DNA from: Nitrospina sp.
GTDB lineage: Bacteria > Nitrospinota > Nitrospinia > Nitrospinales > VA-1
NCBI GenBank assembly: GCA_018653085.1
Contig: JABIAY010000075.1
Span: forward strand, 1 to 64,000
Direction of reading: 5' to 3'
Length of the DNA stretch: 64,000 nt
A program made the translations under genes and the position numbers. Every line of letters begins with the position of its first letter. Within the stretch, counting starts at the first letter, position 1. This document shows, one piece after another, positions 59,560 through 64,000 of this stretch. The notes under the pieces were generated by a model, which saw only the letters and a program-made list of their open reading frames with translations, had not been told where the DNA came from and searched no databases.

Positions 59560-59874
59560 CTAGTGGTGGTGGTCGAAGTTGACGGAGCAACAGCCGAGGT
59601 CGAGGCCGGTCTCTTTTTTATTTAAAAAATATTTACCGGGATGGATAAAATTGATAACCTTGTTGCCTTCTCTCCGGGTTCCAACCAAACCGGAGGCTCT
59701 TAATATGGAAAGATGGTGGGAGGCTTGAGGTTGCCCCATGTGTAAAGACCGAACAATTTCAGAAACGCTCTTTTCTCCTTTAAGCAATAACTGGACGATT
59801 TTTAACCGTGTTTCATCTCCCAGTGCTTTCAGAATTTTGGCGCATTCCCCGGAGTCTGTGGTGTTCTCTCCCAT
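59560..59874 (-). CDS. ArsR-family transcriptional regulator (longer start at 59967 possible)
   Basis: ILKALGDETRLKIVQLLLKGEKSVSEIVRSLHMGQPQASHHLSILRASGLVGTRREGNKVINF; C-term LDLGCCSVNFDHHH. Confidence 0.92.
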   Translation of the reverse strand: MGENTTDSGECAKILKALGDETRLKIVQLLLKGEKSVSEIVRSLHMGQPQASHHLSILRASGLVGTRREGNKVINFIHPGKYFLNKKETGLDLGCCSVNFDHHH

Positions 59875-59940
59875 AAAACCAAGTATATGGGCTCCTTCTG
59901 TCGCGTTCAAGTCTAAACCCGTTCCCACTGTTGGAGAATT

Positions 59941-60498
59941 ATGAGCAAAGTAACGCTGGAACCACAAAAATGGGTGGAGCGCTATGCGGATATGATGTAC
60001 CGCTACACCCTTGTCCGGGTGAAAGATCCGGAGGTGGCTGAAGAACTGGTTCAGTCGGCGTTTTTCGCCGCGCTGAAGTCACAGAACTCCTTTGCCGGGA
60101 AATCATCGGAAAAAACCTGGCTGTTCGGAATCCTGAAACATAAAACTATGGATCATTTTAGAAATTCCAAAAAAAATATTTCCGTTGACCTGACTGCGGA
60201 GGAAAACCTGATTCATTTTGATGCCTCCGGGCACATGGTTTCCAAGCCAGGAAACTGGAACATAAACCCCGAAGAAGCGGCTGAAAACAGCGAACTCGCC
60301 CGGGTTCTGGCAAAATGCCTGAATGGGTTGCCGGAAAAATTTCACCGGGTATTTGTCCTGAAAGAAATAGATGGGATGAGTTCCGAAGAAATCTGTAACG
60401 AATTCGATATAAAACCGACCAATTTATGGGTCATCTTGCACCGAGCCAGAAATCAACTCAAGCTTTGCCTGGAGACGAACTGGCTCAAGACCAAATAA
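59941..60498 (+). CDS. ECF-type RNA polymerase sigma factor
   Basis: YADMMYRYTLVRVKDPEVAEELVQSAFFAAL (sigma2), TWLFGILKHKTMDHFR, LPEKFHRVFVLKEIDGMSSEEICNEFDIKPTNLWVILHRARNQLK (sigma4). Confidence 0.94.
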   Translation: MSKVTLEPQKWVERYADMMYRYTLVRVKDPEVAEELVQSAFFAALKSQNSFAGKSSEKTWLFGILKHKTMDHFRNSKKNISVDLTAEENLIHFDASGHMVSKPGNWNINPEEAAENSELARVLAKCLNGLPEKFHRVFVLKEIDGMSSEEICNEFDIKPTNLWVILHRARNQLKLCLETNWLKTK

Positions 60499-60513
60499 CA
60501 AGACAGGGTTTTT

Positions 60514-60792
60514 ATGTTTAAAGGAATGATGAAAGTATTTAAAATGTCCTGCGAGGATGTCTACCCGCTTATTTCAGAAAGCCGGGACCATCCCCTCCCT
60601 TTGTGTGGTCGGTTGCGACTGAAAATGCATCTTGCCATATGTGGGCTCTGCGAAACCTACCAGAAACAGCTGGAAATCCTTTGCAGGATAGCCCGGTCGC
60701 TGGGAAAAGATGAATCCAAAGCACTTGCAGAAACCGACATGAGCCCGAAAGTAAAAGAAAAAATTCAAAAATGGATCAAAGAAAAAATTTAA
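60514..60792 (+). CDS. Putative zf-HC2-like anti-sigma factor
   Basis: [42 protein letters not shown] (HxxxCxxC-like), directly downstream of ECF sigma. Confidence 0.75.
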   Translation: MFKGMMKVFKMSCEDVYPLISESRDHPLPLCGRLRLKMHLAICGLCETYQKQLEILCRIARSLGKDESKALAETDMSPKVKEKIQKWIKEKI

Positions 60793-60805
60793 GGAGAGAA
60801 CTGTT

Positions 60806-61210
60806 TTGGCAGAAAAAATCACAAAAACCGAAAGCGAGTGGCGGCAAATCCTGACCGAAGAGGAGTTTAATGTATGTAGAAAAAAAGGGACAGAGCGGGC
60901 CTTCAGCGGCAAACTCTGGGATTGCCATGACCGGGGAACCTATCACTGCACATGTTGCGACGCGCCCCTATTTTCCTCTATCACAAAATTTGATTCCGGC
61001 ACAGGGTGGCCGAGCTTTTACCAGGCCGTTGCTCCTGAAAATATCGCCACTGAAGAGGACACGCTCTTCTTTATGCGGAGGACAGAAGTGCTATGCAGCA
61101 AGTGCGATTGTCACCTCGGCCATGTCTTTGAAGACGGACCGCAACCCACAGGACTTCGTTACTGCATCAATTCCGCCTCTCTGGTTATGCGTAAGGCGGC
61201 ATCCCTCTAG
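60806..61210 (+). CDS. msrB: Peptide-methionine (R)-S-oxide reductase
   Basis: [60 protein letters not shown]. Confidence 0.96.
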   Translation: MAEKITKTESEWRQILTEEEFNVCRKKGTERAFSGKLWDCHDRGTYHCTCCDAPLFSSITKFDSGTGWPSFYQAVAPENIATEEDTLFFMRRTEVLCSKCDCHLGHVFEDGPQPTGLRYCINSASLVMRKAASL

Positions 61211-61216
61211 TACCAA

Positions 61217-62170
61217 TTACTCGGCAGAGAAAACCCGGGTCTCAGGATGAAACGTGTACCAGGCAAACCAAAACCCCACAACAGAAGGCATCAGCCGGTC
61301 ATTTTCATCCCGGATGACCGCCGTCCTGGTTTTGCGATCATAAAAAATACGGATAGGTGTTTTGCCCAGAACATCCTTTACAGGGGACTTCACTTTTTTC
61401 AGCTCGGAAAAAGGATACGCTTTAGAAATCTTGCCTGACTTTATACCAATCACCTTTTCCTTTGGGTGATACTTCTTGTTCGTTGCGTTCACACCAAACA
61501 TCAGTCTCTCGCTGGTTTCGTAGCCCTGATAAGGGTCCCGGCCATAATTCCGGCGAAAGCCCGTATCATCAGATAGGACCAGGGTTTTCGGGTATCTGGC
61601 TTTCCAGCTCTCCCAGTTCGTATGTGTGGAGGGACGCAGTTTTAAACGGGCACCGGTTAGACTACCAGTCACCGCCTCCGATTTAATTTGCGACCAGAGG
61701 CTTTCCGTTTGATGATCATAAAGCAACATATCACTTTGGTAGAGCAGACCCGAAACCCCAAAACTAAGCTTGCGCCCGTTCACTTGGGCATCAAAAACCA
61801 TCCCGGTTCCGCAAAGGGGGCAATAAGTCACCACCACTGAAGTCCCACCAATACGATCATTGACGATTTCATGCCAGTTCAGAATTTTAATGGGATACGC
61901 CTTCGCCTGGCCATTCTGAATAATTCCCAGAATACGGTCCTGCTTTTTCAAAAACGCGGCTTCCTCTGCCGGTATAAATTTGGGGTGGAGAATAGCGGGG
62001 ATTCCGTCCTTGCCCGGTCCGCCATCATAAATATCATCAACAGGAATGCTGTGGCGAGAAGTATCAAATCCGCAAAGCGCGATGACAGTTATCAGGCCGC
62101 ATAATGAGTAAAGGATCGATTTCATTCTGCTTGGTCGGTTCATGCAGCAATCCCTTACACCGGCAACCAT
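61217..62170 (-). CDS. DUF3179 domain protein
   Basis: PVDDIYDGGPGKDGIPAILHPKFI, GIIQNGQAKAYPIKILNWHEIVNDRIGGTSVVVTYCPLCGTGMVFD. Confidence 0.92.
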   Translation of the reverse strand: MVAGVRDCCMNRPSRMKSILYSLCGLITVIALCGFDTSRHSIPVDDIYDGGPGKDGIPAILHPKFIPAEEAAFLKKQDRILGIIQNGQAKAYPIKILNWHEIVNDRIGGTSVVVTYCPLCGTGMVFDAQVNGRKLSFGVSGLLYQSDMLLYDHQTESLWSQIKSEAVTGSLTGARLKLRPSTHTNWESWKARYPKTLVLSDDTGFRRNYGRDPYQGYETSERLMFGVNATNKKYHPKEKVIGIKSGKISKAYPFSELKKVKSPVKDVLGKTPIRIFYDRKTRTAVIRDENDRLMPSVVGFWFAWYTFHPETRVFSAE

Positions 62171-62176
62171 AGGCCA

Positions 62177-63451
62177 TCAAACAGGGTCGCAGTGCAATTT
62201 TTCAGCCATCTGTTCTAAAGCCTCGGAAAACACGGCGTGAAGTTCGCTACGAATTTTTTTTGAATCGTATTCCACCATGGAACCACCGCCATTCAAAAAT
62301 TTCACCTGCGCATCAACCTTAAAACAGGCGGACCGTTTTTCTTCCTCTTCAGATGCCTGCAACAACATGAGTTCACAAAATTCAATGCCCGCCTCCACCG
62401 ATTGAACCAGTTGCGGATTGATTTGAAATCCCCGGCTCTGCAAGTGGTCACTGATCTCAAGTACTTTTTTAAACTCATGGCCGGCCTTTTCATAATTCTT
62501 ATCAAGCACAAACTGGATGGCTTTCATCATGGCCAGTTCTTTGTTGCCACGGAAATGAGAATGCGGAGCCGATTTGTTAAAATAACGGTTGTCCAGATCG
62601 ATCAACAGGCCGATGGCATTTTGTCGGGTCTTCTTACGTGACAATGGGTTATCCGGGGGAAGCTCCTTGTTGTCCGGATTGATTTGTTCGGAAATATAAA
62701 ACCATGCCAGCGTTTTTAGTGCCAGTGGCTGGGCCGCGGCTCCATTCAGGATGGCATGTTCAATATGGTTCAGGCCAACAAGCCGAAGGTCTTTTCCTCC
62801 CTGCATAATCAGGTTCCCCAGTCCTCCAAGGCGGCTGTTGCCATAACGGTAAAGTCCGAGACCGAAATAAGCATCGAAAAGTTTTGGGTTTAAAAACAGA
62901 GCCTTTTCAAGATGGTTATCGGCCTGGAACCCATTGACCAAGGCGGGAATAAGGTTGCCTTGCCCGTATTCAAAGATACCGATATAACCTTCCGCCGCAC
63001 CCAGATATAAATTCGCCTGAGCCCCTTGATCGGACGTCATGGAGGCAGAATCCAGGATATCATGAGCTAAATCCTTTACCCGCCTGCTGTGATACATGAA
63101 ATTTTTTGCTATTTTTTTGTCCTGATACTTACTGGTGAAAGCCAGCATATGGCAAAGCTCCCCCAGCAAACCCGCATAATTAAAATGGTACTTCATCAAT
63201 TCAACGCGGTTTTCCAGGGAAGGCACTGCGGACTCCAGGCGGTTGATCTCGCCTTGAAAGCGGGCGAACCATTCATCGAAATGGTAGTACATGGAATCTT
63301 TAAGTGCCAGAGGAGCCATTTCCTCGGCGGTCAAATCATTCGATGAGGTGTTGGTGACGAGCGGTTCCTGTGCCGTTGCAGGAGGCAAGGCAAAAAATAA
63401 AACTCCTGCCAGAAGAAAACAGATTTTTATCCTTGAAGTATACATAGGCAA
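62177..63451 (-). CDS. Secreted TPR-like hypothetical protein
   Basis: Signal peptide (ICFLLAGVLFFALPPATAQ); alpha-helical repeat content; abuts a TPR gene. Confidence 0.7.
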   Translation of the reverse strand: MPMYTSRIKICFLLAGVLFFALPPATAQEPLVTNTSSNDLTAEEMAPLALKDSMYYHFDEWFARFQGEINRLESAVPSLENRVELMKYHFNYAGLLGELCHMLAFTSKYQDKKIAKNFMYHSRRVKDLAHDILDSASMTSDQGAQANLYLGAAEGYIGIFEYGQGNLIPALVNGFQADNHLEKALFLNPKLFDAYFGLGLYRYGNSRLGGLGNLIMQGGKDLRLVGLNHIEHAILNGAAAQPLALKTLAWFYISEQINPDNKELPPDNPLSRKKTRQNAIGLLIDLDNRYFNKSAPHSHFRGNKELAMMKAIQFVLDKNYEKAGHEFKKVLEISDHLQSRGFQINPQLVQSVEAGIEFCELMLLQASEEEEKRSACFKVDAQVKFLNGGGSMVEYDSKKIRSELHAVFSEALEQMAEKLHCDPV

Positions 63452-63457
63452 ACGAAA

Positions 63458-64000
63458 TCACAAACTGGATTTTTCGGGACGGCGAAGGAGAAGCTGGCGA
63501 ATCTGCCCGACCCGCTGATAGTCCTCCACCTTCATAAACAATTTTTCAGCCCTTTTTAAATAAGGGAGCGCCTTGTCAGGGTCGGATAATTTTTCGCGAT
63601 ATAATTTCCCCAACATCAAATGTCCATCGGCAAAATCAGGTTTTATCCGCACCACTTCCCGAAATGCCGCGCAAGCTTCTTCAAACATTTCCAAATCCAT
63701 TAGAGACAAGCCAAAATAAAATTGCACCTGAACCGAGTCGGGCTTGAGAGCCACGGCCTGTCTCATATAATCCACTGCCTGGGAAACCTGCGAGTTCATG
63801 CGACAAGCAATACCCAGATAATAATAAACGTTGGAGTCTTGGGATTCGACATGAGTAGCCCGGGTTAAGACCTCCATGGCCAACGCCAACTCACCCTGCT
63901 TAATATAGGATGCACCCAGGGCAGTATAGGCGTGAATAAATTCCGGGCTGATGTCTATCGACTTTTTGAAAACCCATACAGCCTTATGCAGGGCATCAAT
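63458..64000 (-). CDS. TPR-repeat protein, 5' end beyond right window edge
   Basis: NVYYYLGIACRMNSQVSQAVDYMRQAVALKPDSVQVQFYFGLSLM..; frame stays open and TPR-like (FIHAYTALGASYIKQGELALAMEV) to 64000. Confidence 0.85.
   Translation of the reverse strand: MDALHKAVWVFKKSIDISPEFIHAYTALGASYIKQGELALAMEVLTRATHVESQDSNVYYYLGIACRMNSQVSQAVDYMRQAVALKPDSVQVQFYFGLSLMDLEMFEEACAAFREVVRIKPDFADGHLMLGKLYREKLSDPDKALPYLKRAEKLFMKVEDYQRVGQIRQLLLRRPEKSSL

Noticed and set aside
1-64000. CRISPR arrays, rRNA genes, prophage or transposase genes
   Set aside because: No regularly spaced repeats, rRNA sequence, integrase or transposase motif was seen

Overview
The window looks like a bacterial chromosome segment; a Nitrospinota-type genome is only a guess from gene content. 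About 1-47.5 kb is a large surface-polysaccharide / lipid-modification region, mostly on the minus strand. It holds wecB, a GT2 glycosyltransferase, asnB, a YfhO-like membrane protein, a sugar O-methyltransferase, a flippase, a LIC12162-type transferase, a NeuB module, MBOAT/AlgI and several radical SAM enzymes. After a tRNA-Glu / tRNA-Lys pair at ~47.8 kb, about 48-64 kb looks like ordinary core genome: ilvE, FmdB, an NtrB/NtrC pair, M14 deacylase-like paralogs, TrmN6-like, MiaA, a lytic transglycosylase, DUF362, an ECF sigma factor, msrB, DUF3179 and TPR proteins. Points most worth a second look: (1) a single ORF fusing a pyruvate-kinase catalytic region to an ATP sulfurylase, next to a sulfotransferase and an APS kinase, which together look like a PAPS/sulfation module; (2) a NeuB plus KdnB-like dehydrogenase plus KdnA/DegT-like aminotransferase cluster with a degenerate cytidylyltransferase-PseG fusion, suggesting an unusual terminally aminated ulosonic acid; (3) a KdsB-like / Gfo-Idh / IMPase / 2-hydroxyacid dehydrogenase block near an HpcH-HpaI aldolase; (4) an in-frame MiaA-Slt fusion with an embedded signal-peptide-like segment; (5) a tandem M14 paralog that has lost its catalytic residues; (6) a CCA-containing tRNA 3'-end fragment inside the polysaccharide region. 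All functional calls were made by reading translated motifs; no database search was run.
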